A stretch of DNA of 64,000 bases from Lewinellaceae bacterium. GTDB lineage: Bacteria > Bacteroidota > Bacteroidia > Chitinophagales > Saprospiraceae. This document shows, piece after piece, positions 18,528 through 26,065 of this stretch (positions are counted from its first letter, which is position 1; each line of letters begins with the position of its first letter). The notes beneath the pieces are model-generated. The model saw only the letters and a program-made list of their open reading frames with translations. It was not told the DNA's origin and ran no database searches. The translations under genes and the position numbers were made by a program. The DNA is taken from the NCBI GenBank assembly GCA_016712415.1, contig JADJRC010000016.1:1-64000 (forward strand). Direction: 5' to 3'.

Positions 18528-20912
18528 TCACACCGGATCCACATCCACCGCTACCAATACCCTGCCCAATCCCGGCTTGCCGGTCATAATTTCTGTCACG
18601 TAACGGATCAGTGCTTTGGTATTGGCCAGCAGCGGCGCCGATTTTTCAAGTTTTAGCATAATCTCTTCTGCATAAAGCCCCCGCACGCGCGGGATGTGCG
18701 GGAGTACGGGGCCGAGCACGCGGGCGCCGAGTTTGGCTTTGAGTTGCCGGCCAAAAAATGCTGCGGCTTCGTGTACCGTCTTAGCGTCGCGGTGCCGCAG
18801 CGTGATGTGGATCAGCCGCTGGTAGGGCGGGTACCGGAACTCGCGGCGTTCATGGAGTTCCCGGGTGATGAAACCTGTAAAATCGCCTTTCAATACCTCC
18901 TGTAGCACAGGATGTGCCGTATCGTAGGCTTGCATCAGCACTTTTCCCTGCTTGTTTTTACGGCCGGCGCGGCCGGCCACCTGCGTCAGCAGCTGGTATG
19001 CCCGCTCGCCGGCGCGGAAATCCGGGAAGCGAACCAACTGGTCGGCGCTGAGGATACCCACGATGCCGACATTGTCGAAGTCAAGTCCTTTGGTCACCAT
19101 TTGGGTGCCTACCAGGATGTCGAGCCGTTTTTCTTCAAAATCATTGAGCAGGTTCGACAGGCTGGTTTTGGAACCTGCGGTGTCGAGGTCCATGCGTCCG
19201 ATCCGGGCTTTGGGCAGGAACAGTTTGAGTTCGTCTTCGATCTTTTCCGTACCGAAACTGAGCAGGGTGATCTTGCCGCTGCCGCAGGCCGGGCAGGTTT
19301 GGACGGGTTCGCGCTGGTAGCCGCAGTAGTGGCAATGCAGCCGATTGGTGTGTTTGTGGTAGGCGAGGCTGACATCGCAGTGTATGCACATGGCCGTCCA
19401 GCCGCACACCTGGCATTCCAGGATCGGAGCATAGCCGCGCCGGTTCTGGAACAAAATAGCCTGCTCGCCGTTGTCGAGCGCTGCTTGCAAGGCCTCCAGC
19501 AAGGGCGTGGAAAAGATGCTTTGCATCTGCTTTTTCCTGTGCTGCTCGCGCAGGTCGACAGGCAGTATTTCCGGAAGTTGGAGTCCGCCGAAACGTTCAT
19601 TCAGTTCGATCAGGCCGTATTTGCCCGACTGTGCATTCTGGTAGCTTTCCAGCGACGGGGTAGCGGTCCCCAACAATACTTTTGCGCCGTAGAGATTGGC
19701 CAGAAAAATGGCCGTATCGCGGGCATGATAACGCGGGGCGGGGTCGAACTGCTTGAATGAGGGGTCGTGTTCCTCATCCACGACGATGAGTTGCAGGTTG
19801 CGAAAGGGCAGGAACAGCCCCGAGCGCGCTGCCATAATCACGGGTTGCCCTGCGCCGGCGCTGCGCCATATCTCCACCCTTTCGTTGTAGTTGATCTTCG
19901 AATGATAAACCGAGATGTCTTTGCCCATGATGCGCTGGAGCCGGCTGACCAGTTGTGTTGTAAGCGCAATTTCGGGCACGAGGTACAGCACCTGACCGCC
20001 CCGGCTGATTGTTTCCCGGATCATTTCCAGGTAAATCCGCGTTTTTCCACTGCCGGTGACACCGTGCAGCAGGGCGACATTTTTCGTCTTAAAACTGTCT
20101 GCTATCGCGGTTAACGCCAGTGTTTGTTGTGCAGAAAGGGCGCCGGCATCTGCAAGTTCGTCCTCATAACCGCTCAGGCGGCTCACCTCGTGGTGGTATA
20201 TCTCCAGGATACCGTTTTTGACAAGTGTTTGCAGGGCAGCGGGTGAAACGTCGGCCTTTTGCAGTACCTCCTGCTTTAGCACGATGGGCCGGTTTTTTTC
20301 CAGGCTGAGATAGGCCATGAGTATTTCTACCTGGCGTTCTTTTTTTTGCAGTGTTTTGAAAACTTCCCGAAGCAGGTCGGGCTGCGTGCGAAAAGGCTCG
20401 GCGAGGCGTACGGCGCTTACTTTTTTGGGTTTAAACTTGTCCTGGAGGTCTTCCCGCAGGAAGAGCACCCCTTTGTTCAGCAGGCGCTGTACCACCGGGA
20501 AAACGGTTTTTTTGTTGAGTATCTTTCGTGTATCGTCGATCGTGACTTCGTTTTGGATGTGCAGTGCCTCCGCAATCAGGTATTCGTCGTTGTCGAGTTC
20601 CGAAAAATCGTCGCCGTACAGGGCGTTAAAAACCAGTTTGGTTTCGCTGGTCAGTTTCAGGTGGCCGGGCATGGCGGCCTGCATGACCTCGCCGAGGGTG
20701 CTGCAATAATAATCGGCGATCCAGTCCCAGAGTTTAAGCTGCTGCGGCGTGACCACTGTCACGTCGTCGAGCACGGCGATAACCTGCTTGGTTGGGTAGT
20801 CCGGCTTTTCATGGTGGACGCGTTCAACAAGTCCGCTATACAACTTGCTCTGTCCGAATTGCACCTCCACGCGCACACCGGGTTGGACTGACGCGGCAAG
20901 GTCGTCCGGCAC
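18528..20912 (-). CDS. priA: Primosomal protein N' (replication restart helicase PriA)
   Basis: PriA restarts collapsed replication forks by loading the primosome. Visible: Walker A GVTGSGKT, DEEH box (VVDEEHDPSFKQ), and paired zinc-binding cysteines in CQVCGWTAMCIHCD and CHYCGYQREPVQTCPACGSG, then helicase motifs GTQMVTKGLDFDNV and QVAGRAGR. The length from the GTG at 20912 is 794, slightly short. In frame upstream of that GTG lies DTYADIILPLPLPKRTYTYA, a normal PriA N-terminus, yet no ATG, GTG or TTG occurs between it and the stop at 20988-20990. The real start is thus unresolved: a rare codon (for example ATC at 20975 or ATA at 20987) or a base error. The stop abuts the truncated LRR remnant. 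Confidence 0.93.
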   Translation of the reverse strand: MPDDLAASVQPGVRVEVQFGQSKLYSGLVERVHHEKPDYPTKQVIAVLDDVTVVTPQQLKLWDWIADYYCSTLGEVMQAAMPGHLKLTSETKLVFNALYGDDFSELDNDEYLIAEALHIQNEVTIDDTRKILNKKTVFPVVQRLLNKGVLFLREDLQDKFKPKKVSAVRLAEPFRTQPDLLREVFKTLQKKERQVEILMAYLSLEKNRPIVLKQEVLQKADVSPAALQTLVKNGILEIYHHEVSRLSGYEDELADAGALSAQQTLALTAIADSFKTKNVALLHGVTGSGKTRIYLEMIRETISRGGQVLYLVPEIALTTQLVSRLQRIMGKDISVYHSKINYNERVEIWRSAGAGQPVIMAARSGLFLPFRNLQLIVVDEEHDPSFKQFDPAPRYHARDTAIFLANLYGAKVLLGTATPSLESYQNAQSGKYGLIELNERFGGLQLPEILPVDLREQHRKKQMQSIFSTPLLEALQAALDNGEQAILFQNRRGYAPILECQVCGWTAMCIHCDVSLAYHKHTNRLHCHYCGYQREPVQTCPACGSGKITLLSFGTEKIEDELKLFLPKARIGRMDLDTAGSKTSLSNLLNDFEEKRLDILVGTQMVTKGLDFDNVGIVGILSADQLVRFPDFRAGERAYQLLTQVAGRAGRKNKQGKVLMQAYDTAHPVLQEVLKGDFTGFITRELHERREFRYPPYQRLIHITLRHRDAKTVHEAAAFFGRQLKAKLGARVLGPVLPHIPRVRGLYAEEIMLKLEKSAPLLANTKALIRYVTEIMTGKPGLGRVLVAVDVDPV

Positions 20913-21102
20913 AGCGTAGGTATAGGTGCGTTTGGGAAGCGGCAGTGGCAGAATGATGTCAGCGTAAGTATCGATAGCGCGATGTATTTACCTACCCGAA
21001 ACATACCGGGTTGATGATCGAATGTAGAACAGTTTCGGGTGTCAAACGTAAAACAAAAAATTTTTTATGCATTCCCGAAACCATCAAACGGAAGAATTAG
21101 TT

Positions 21103-21110
21103 TATTTTTG
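21103..21110 (+). promoter_or_regulatory. Probable -7 box for infC
   Basis: TATTTTTG matches TAnnTTTG, 73 bases before the infC start codon. That leaves a leader of roughly 65 bases. No convincing -33 TTTG is seen. Confidence 0.45.
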
Positions 21111-21182
21111 TGACACTTAATGAATCGGGATACGCTGTTTCGGTTCAGTATTTTCATTTTTTTCACCAAACTTATCTATTAA

Positions 21183-21839
21183 TTGGCATTTAAACCTTAC
21201 CGACCCAAACCGCCAGGCAATCGACCTCCCGGTTCACGTCCGGGCGGCCCTCGTCCGTTTAATCGCGGTCCCCGCCCTCCAGAGCACAACATCAACAGTT
21301 TTATCCGCGCCAATGAAGTGCGTCTTGTAGGCGAGAACCTGGAAGAGATCACTGAAGCTGTTGGCGAAAAAGTTGAAGCCGGCGTGTATGCAACATCCCG
21401 GTTGCAGAAGTGGGCGGAGGAAATGGGACTCGACCTGGTAGAAATTTCTCCGAATGCAGATCCCCCTGTCGTACGGATCGTAGATTACAACAAATTCCTG
21501 TACCAGAAGAAGAAAAAAGAAAAAGAGATGAAAGCCAACTCCGTCAAGGTGGAGTTGAAGGAAATCCGTTTCGGCCCCGAAACCGGCGACCATGACTTTG
21601 ACTTCAAAGTACGGCACGCCAAAAACTTTCTGATGGAAGGCAACAAAGTTAAAGCCTATGTACAGTTTCGCGGTCGGGCTATCGTCTTCAAAGACCGCGG
21701 CGAACTGCTGCTGCTCCGTTTTATGAAGGAACTGGACGATTATGGAACGGCAGAGCAGCTGCCCCGTATGGAAGGAAAGCGCATGAATGTCATCCTGTCG
21801 CCTAAAAAGACGGGAATGCCCAAGAAAAAGGATTCATAA
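21183..21839 (+). CDS. infC: Translation initiation factor IF-3
   Basis: 218 residues. IF-3 binds the 30S subunit, prevents 50S joining and checks the initiator tRNA. The N-domain phrases VRLVGEN, LDLVEISPNADPPVVRIVDY and KFLYQ, and the C-domain VKVELKEIRFGPETGDHDFD and AYVQFRGRAIVFK, are diagnostic. A proline/glycine/arginine-rich N-terminal extension (about 35 residues) precedes the core, and about 12 residues (EEITEAVGEKVE) are inserted after VRLVGENL. The start is TTG at 21183, directly after an in-frame TAA, so no earlier start is possible. Non-AUG starts are usual in infC and underlie autoregulation in E. coli. It heads infC-rpmI-rplT. Confidence 0.95.
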   Translation: MAFKPYRPKPPGNRPPGSRPGGPRPFNRGPRPPEHNINSFIRANEVRLVGENLEEITEAVGEKVEAGVYATSRLQKWAEEMGLDLVEISPNADPPVVRIVDYNKFLYQKKKKEKEMKANSVKVELKEIRFGPETGDHDFDFKVRHAKNFLMEGNKVKAYVQFRGRAIVFKDRGELLLLRFMKELDDYGTAEQLPRMEGKRMNVILSPKKTGMPKKKDS

Positions 21840-21881
21840 GCGGGCGCCGGACATATTTTCCGAACAATTTTAAACTTTTCT

Positions 21882-21911
21882 TTTGCGCTTAGCGCGGGAG
21901 TGATACCTTTG
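21882..21911 (+). promoter_or_regulatory. Promoter for rpmI-rplT
   Basis: TTTG (21882-21885), an 18-base spacer, then TACCTTTG (21904-21911): a complete Bacteroidota sigma-factor promoter. It lies 32 bases before rpmI, so L35 and L20 can be expressed apart from IF-3. Confidence 0.65.
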
Positions 21912-21942
21912 CGCTCCATTTTTAACACACATCATTTTTGTT

Positions 21943-22137
21943 ATGCCGAAAATGAAGACCCACTCCAGCGCCAAGAAGCGTTTTAAAGTAACCGGCACTG
22001 GAAAAATAAAGCGCAATCGCGCCCGGCTCCGCCACATCGCGAGCTCCAAAACGAAGAAGCAGAAGCGCCACCTGCGCGGCAGCGTCATTGTTGATGCTTC
22101 CGAACACGCACGTATCGAGCGCCTGCTGGTGATCTGA
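21943..22137 (+). CDS. rpmI: 50S ribosomal protein L35
   Basis: 64 residues, the usual length, beginning MPKMKTHSSAKKRFKVTGTG and strongly basic (KRNRARLRHIASSKTKKQKR). It is a late-assembly protein of the large ribosomal subunit. Conserved position between infC and rplT. Confidence 0.97.
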   Translation: MPKMKTHSSAKKRFKVTGTGKIKRNRARLRHIASSKTKKQKRHLRGSVIVDASEHARIERLLVI

Positions 22138-22337
22138 TCCGTCCTGTTGTGACGGCTTATCGCCCGTTATCCCAAAGCCTGCAATTCCCTGAAGCGGGAT
22201 TTGTTTAACCATCTTATTTTTTAACGAGGATATCGGTAAAAGAGAAGTTGAATGCAGTAGCCGTTTACAGTGGCAACAAGTCACTGGGCAACAGCCACGT
22301 GTTCCCTTCCCCGGTATTGTACTAAAAAATTTTATTC

Positions 22338-22691
22338 ATGCCAAGAGCAACCAACAACCCGGCCAGTCGTGCCCGCCGGAAAAAAATCATGTTAGCCGCA
22401 CGCGGCTTTTTCGGCGCCCGTTCAAAGGTTTACACCGTAGCGAAAAACACCCTTGAAAAAGGCTGGCAGTACGCTTTCCGGGATCGCAAGTACAAAAAAC
22501 GCACCTTCCGCCGGCTGTGGATAGCCCGTATCAATGCCGCCACACGGTCGGAAGGCATGAACTACAGCCGCTTTATCCATGCACTGGGTCAAAAAGGTAT
22601 CGGCCTGAACCGCAAGGCACTGGCCGACCTGGCGCTCAACCATCCGGCAGCGTTTAAAGCGATTGTCGACGCCGTTAAAGCGAAAGGGTAA
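22338..22691 (+). CDS. rplT: 50S ribosomal protein L20
   Basis: 117 residues beginning MPRATNNPASRARRKKIMLA, with the expected GFFGARSKVYTVAKNTLEKG and RRLWIARINAATRSEGMNYS blocks. L20 binds 23S rRNA early in assembly and represses its own operon in some bacteria. The 200-base gap after rpmI has no gene; it could hold a regulatory leader but I see no clear L20-site mimic. Confidence 0.97.
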   Translation: MPRATNNPASRARRKKIMLAARGFFGARSKVYTVAKNTLEKGWQYAFRDRKYKKRTFRRLWIARINAATRSEGMNYSRFIHALGQKGIGLNRKALADLALNHPAAFKAIVDAVKAKG

Positions 22692-22718
22692 GAAAAGTTT
22701 GTCCTGTTAAAATCTATG

Positions 22719-22754
22719 AACGAGGAATCTGCATGTTGCGGGTTCCTCGTTTCG
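22719..22754 (+). terminator. Terminator of the infC-rpmI-rplT operon
   Basis: AACGAGGAA (22719-22727) and TTCCTCGTT (22743-22751) form a perfect 9-bp stem with a 15-base loop, 28 bases after rplT. The T run is short, so termination may be partial. Confidence 0.6.
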
Positions 22755-22903
22755 TTTTGGCCGAAACGCGGTTTCAGGCAACTTAAATTTTCCCGTTTCT
22801 TCAGAAAAATGCCGAAAATGCCGGAACTTGAGCCTTGTTTTGGATCAAATATCTCACTATCAGTGATTTCCAAACCGATTCTTCACATTCAACAACCTGA
22901 ACT

Positions 22904-23704
22904 ATGAAAAAAACTGTACTCCTGCTGTGCGCGATTGTTTGTCTTGCACGGGCCGGCGCTCAAACGTGTATGCCGGATTCGTCTATTTTGGGAACCAACG
23001 AGATTGTCTCTCCGGCGCCGTGGACACCGGATTTCCCTTTAATCAATACCGCACCGGCTTGCATCGGAGAGCCTTACCTCCAGTCAGTCACCTTTAATGT
23101 GCCCGACACCGCTGCCATTCCAAACGTACCGTTTCCCGTTCCGATCAACAGCATCACAGTGGCTACGACCGGCGCAGTTGAAAACCTGCCGGCCGGTATT
23201 ACGTATCTCTGCGATCCTCCGAACTGCGTTTTCCAGAAAAACACCCTGGGTTGTGTGCTGCTGTACGGGACACCGACCGGACCGACAGATACTGCGGACC
23301 TGACGATCAATGTAAAGGTTAGTTCGCCGCTGTTTGCAGTGCCGATTCCGCTCAAGTTCCCCGCAGATGTTGCACCCAGTTCGCACTATTACATCGTTGT
23401 CAAGAACATGGGAGAGTGCGCCGTAGGCACCAGCGATCTGAGCGGTCAAATCGCTTCGGTGAAAAACGTTCCCAATCCCTTTGGAGATCAGACACTTATC
23501 AGTGTTGAGTCGAATGTAAGCGGGGCGTTTCGTTTCGAGGTGTTCGACCTGACCGGTCGCAGTATCCACCACCAGAATGTCAATATGCTCACCGGCTCCA
23601 ACCAGTTTACCTTCGAGGCAGGTGAACTGCCCAATGGCGCATACTACTACACCCTGGGCAATGCCGAAGGAAGGGTATCGCGCATGATGGTAATTTCCAG
23701 GTAA
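22904..23704 (+). CDS. Secreted T9SS-sorted protein of unknown function
   Basis: 266 residues: signal peptide (MKKTVLLLCAIVCLARAGAQ), a beta-rich mature part of about 165 residues with four to six cysteines, and a C-terminal T9SS sorting domain (VPNPFGDQTLISVESN...FEVFDLTGRSI...LPNGAYYYTL). The central phrases (ACIGEPYLQSVTFNVPDT, LPAGITYLCDPPNC, GVLLYGTP-like, TADLTINVKV) recur in the next gene as GGLPPGLHWEPNQWVF...GCVKFCGTP...FIMTVTVKAT, so the two are diverged paralogues built on the same putative Ig-like (He_PIG-type) fold. No catalytic motif is seen. Confidence 0.8.
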   Translation: MKKTVLLLCAIVCLARAGAQTCMPDSSILGTNEIVSPAPWTPDFPLINTAPACIGEPYLQSVTFNVPDTAAIPNVPFPVPINSITVATTGAVENLPAGITYLCDPPNCVFQKNTLGCVLLYGTPTGPTDTADLTINVKVSSPLFAVPIPLKFPADVAPSSHYYIVVKNMGECAVGTSDLSGQIASVKNVPNPFGDQTLISVESNVSGAFRFEVFDLTGRSIHHQNVNMLTGSNQFTFEAGELPNGAYYYTLGNAEGRVSRMMVISR

Positions 23705-23711
23705 AACCTCC

Positions 23712-23837
23712 AGTTGGCGGTAAGCAGTAGCAGCAGGCAGGGATAATATTCAAGTTCCCTGCCCCTGCTAACTGCCCTGCTACTGCCAACTGCCAACTGC
23801 CCCTGCTGCTGCCAACTGCCCCTGCTACTGCCAACTA
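23712..23837 (+). repeat. Imperfect tandem and inverted minisatellite
   Basis: About four units of a roughly 20-base motif CTGCCAACTGCCCCTGCTAC with small losses, preceded at 23712-23741 by an inverted, degraded copy (AGTTGGCGGTAAGCAGTAGC). It sits between two same-strand T9SS genes. It has no protein-coding character and no CRISPR-like spacers. Confidence 0.6.
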
Positions 23838-23940
23838 ATCCTCCGGTCTCTTTGAAAAGTCGTTGCCGCCTTACGGCTTCTTATCCGATCCTGCCCCACT
23901 TCGCGCGACGCATTTTTTCACAAATAAAACCGGTTGTACC

Positions 23941-25752
23941 ATGCAACAACGCTATCTCCTGCTGCCTTTTATTCTCCTGTTTATTTTATCCGCCCTGAAT
24001 GCCCAAACCGGTTGCCCGGGTTGCGCCGTGAACCTTCCGGCCGGACTCCCGGCCGATACCCTGTTCCTCCAGAACTTGCCCGACGGGGAACACGGTATGT
24101 ATTACAGCCACGATCTTTCTTTCCGAATGCCTAAAACGACCACTCCGGTTCATGCTGTAGACAGCACGACACCGGCGGGGTTGCCGATTTCAAAAATTGA
24201 AATTATTTCCATCGGCGGTCTGCCCCCCGGGCTGCATTGGGAGCCAAACCAATGGGTGTTTGAAACCGATATCCAAACAGACGGCTGCGTCAAGTTTTGC
24301 GGCACGCCTATGCAGTCCGATACCTTTATTATGACGGTGACCGTGAAGGCTACTGTATTGTTTTTCAGCCAGGAAATCTCTTTCCCGTTGGTTTTGTATG
24401 TGGCGCCGAAGGTCAGTACGACGGAAGGCTTTACCATGACCAATTTTACCGGATGCGGCTCGGCCGAAGTATCTTTTTCCAACAATATCCCTTCCGGTGG
24501 TCTGCCTGGCTTTACTTACACCTGGGATTTCGGCGACGGCACGACCTATAATGGTGAAAACCCGCCGCCGCACGTTTATAATACGCCGGGGATTTACCCG
24601 GTAAACTACCACGCCAAAGTCGACACGGCAGCCTATATCCTGGAAAGTGTCACCATTTTGGAAGTAGAGTGCGTCGACCAGCTCGGAGTAGGGCTTCCTG
24701 ACCTTTACTTTTTTGTTTACGGGCCGGATGGCGTCGAACTGTTCGACTCGTCGCCCCATGTCGACAATACACCGCTGCCCTACAATTTTCCCGTCAACCT
24801 CACCCTCGGCATGGGCAATTACACCCTTGCAGTCTGGGACGAAGATTCCGGATTGAAGGGCTCCGACGATGAATGTGGCGCCGCCACCTTCAATTTGCTC
24901 AGCAACGGCACGCTGGTAGCCGGTGGCCTGACGGTAGTGTTGAATATTGTGCACGACATCACTGAAGTAAATTCTACCGATACGGTTTATGTATACCCGC
25001 AGCCGGCGCCGCCGTTTATCGATGCACCGGAAGGCCTTACTGCCTGTGCAGGCGCTGATTCTATTATCCTCGTATCGTCGTCGGGCGCAGGCAACCAATG
25101 GTGGCTCGATGGCGAAGCCATTTCGGGCGCCAATGACTTTATTTACGAACCGGCACAAAGCGGCTATTACCAGGTTCAGATCAATACATCCTATGGTTGC
25201 TCGGATATTTCCGACAGCGTACTGGTGGAAATCTACGCGCTACAGGTTCAGCCCGTATATTCCAACGTCAACAACTCGCTGCGACTGATCGATACCACCG
25301 CCCTCCCGCCGGCTTATGCCTTGCAGTGGTACAACGGCAACGATGCCATCCCTGGCGCAACCGGTTTTCGCTATTGCGCTACGGAAAATGGCAACTATGG
25401 ATTGCAAGTAACTGACCTGGCAACGGGTTGCACCAATTTCTACTCCGCCTCGATCATATACGATCCTGCTTTCGACTGCACCGTTGGCACGAATGAATAT
25501 CCAATACAGGTGCTGGCGCTTTTCCCGAACCCCGCATCCGGTCAGGTCCAGGTGACGCTGCCGGAGAGATTCGCCTTCAATGCACGGTTGAATGTTTGGG
25601 ACGTTATGGGAAGGCTGGTGATCCGTGACAATATCCAGGCAGGTGTACAACAGTTCCAATTGGATTGCACCGGCTTGGCCAACGGCGTATACCATCTGGA
25701 GATAGCAACAGAAGCGGTAAGGGCGATTGGAAGGTTGGTAATTGTGCGTTAA
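23941..25752 (+). CDS. Secreted PKD-domain protein with T9SS sorting domain
   Basis: 603 residues from the ATG at 23941, which begins a good signal peptide (MQQRYLLLPFILLFILSALN). The frame is open for 26 codons more upstream but those lack signal-peptide character. After a putative Ig-like module comes a PKD domain (FTYTWDFGDGTTYNGENPPP to GIYPVNYHAKVDT), two beta modules (one with GNQWWLDGEAISGANDFIYE), then a type A sorting domain (LALFPNPASGQVQVTL...LNVWDVMGRLVI...ANGVYHLEI). It is probably a surface protein or adhesin. Diverged tandem paralogue of the preceding gene in its N-terminal third. Confidence 0.82.
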   Translation: MQQRYLLLPFILLFILSALNAQTGCPGCAVNLPAGLPADTLFLQNLPDGEHGMYYSHDLSFRMPKTTTPVHAVDSTTPAGLPISKIEIISIGGLPPGLHWEPNQWVFETDIQTDGCVKFCGTPMQSDTFIMTVTVKATVLFFSQEISFPLVLYVAPKVSTTEGFTMTNFTGCGSAEVSFSNNIPSGGLPGFTYTWDFGDGTTYNGENPPPHVYNTPGIYPVNYHAKVDTAAYILESVTILEVECVDQLGVGLPDLYFFVYGPDGVELFDSSPHVDNTPLPYNFPVNLTLGMGNYTLAVWDEDSGLKGSDDECGAATFNLLSNGTLVAGGLTVVLNIVHDITEVNSTDTVYVYPQPAPPFIDAPEGLTACAGADSIILVSSSGAGNQWWLDGEAISGANDFIYEPAQSGYYQVQINTSYGCSDISDSVLVEIYALQVQPVYSNVNNSLRLIDTTALPPAYALQWYNGNDAIPGATGFRYCATENGNYGLQVTDLATGCTNFYSASIIYDPAFDCTVGTNEYPIQVLALFPNPASGQVQVTLPERFAFNARLNVWDVMGRLVIRDNIQAGVQQFQLDCTGLANGVYHLEIATEAVRAIGRLVIVR

Positions 25753-25783
25753 GTGCCATACTTTTGCTGATAACCCAAAAAGG

Positions 25784-25816
25784 AGCGGCTGTCCCAGTTC
25801 GGGACAGCCGCTTTTG
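25784..25816 (+). terminator. Strong rho-independent terminator
   Basis: AGCGGCTGTCCC (25784-25795) and GGGACAGCCGCT (25801-25812) form a perfect 12-bp stem with a 5-base loop, followed by TTTTG. It lies 31 bases after the PKD gene. Confidence 0.85.
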
Positions 25817-25839
25817 TATAGGTGTGCGAAAAAATATCA

Positions 25840-26065
25840 AGTAACGCCAATCTCTGATTGGCGGTCACCCAGTAACGCCAATCTCTGATTGGCCCTACTC
25901 AGTGCCAATCAGAGATTGGCGTTACTCAGTGCCAATCAGAGATTGGCGTTACTCAGTGCCAATCAGAGATTGGCGTTACTCAGTGCCAATCAGAGATTGG
26001 CGTTACTCAGTGCCAATCAGAGATTGGCGTTACTCAGTGCCAATCAGAGATTGGCGTTACTCAGT
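25840..26065 (+). repeat. 27-bp palindromic repeat array
   Basis: Six head-to-tail identical 27-base units start at 25904, 25931, 25958, 25985, 26012 and 26039 (core GCCAATCAGAGATTGGC, linker GTTACTCAGT). Two further copies lie upstream in the opposite orientation (25840-25862 and 25871-25893). Each core is a 7-bp inverted repeat around AGA, so each unit can form a hairpin. The array fills the space between convergent genes. The stop codon of the minus-strand gene lies in the last linker. Units are exact, have no variable spacers and encode only a spurious 9-residue repeat, so it is neither CRISPR nor a gene. Confidence 0.9.

Noticed and set aside
25840..26065. Possible CRISPR array
   Set aside because: The 27-base units are contiguous and identical, with no variable spacers and no cas genes.
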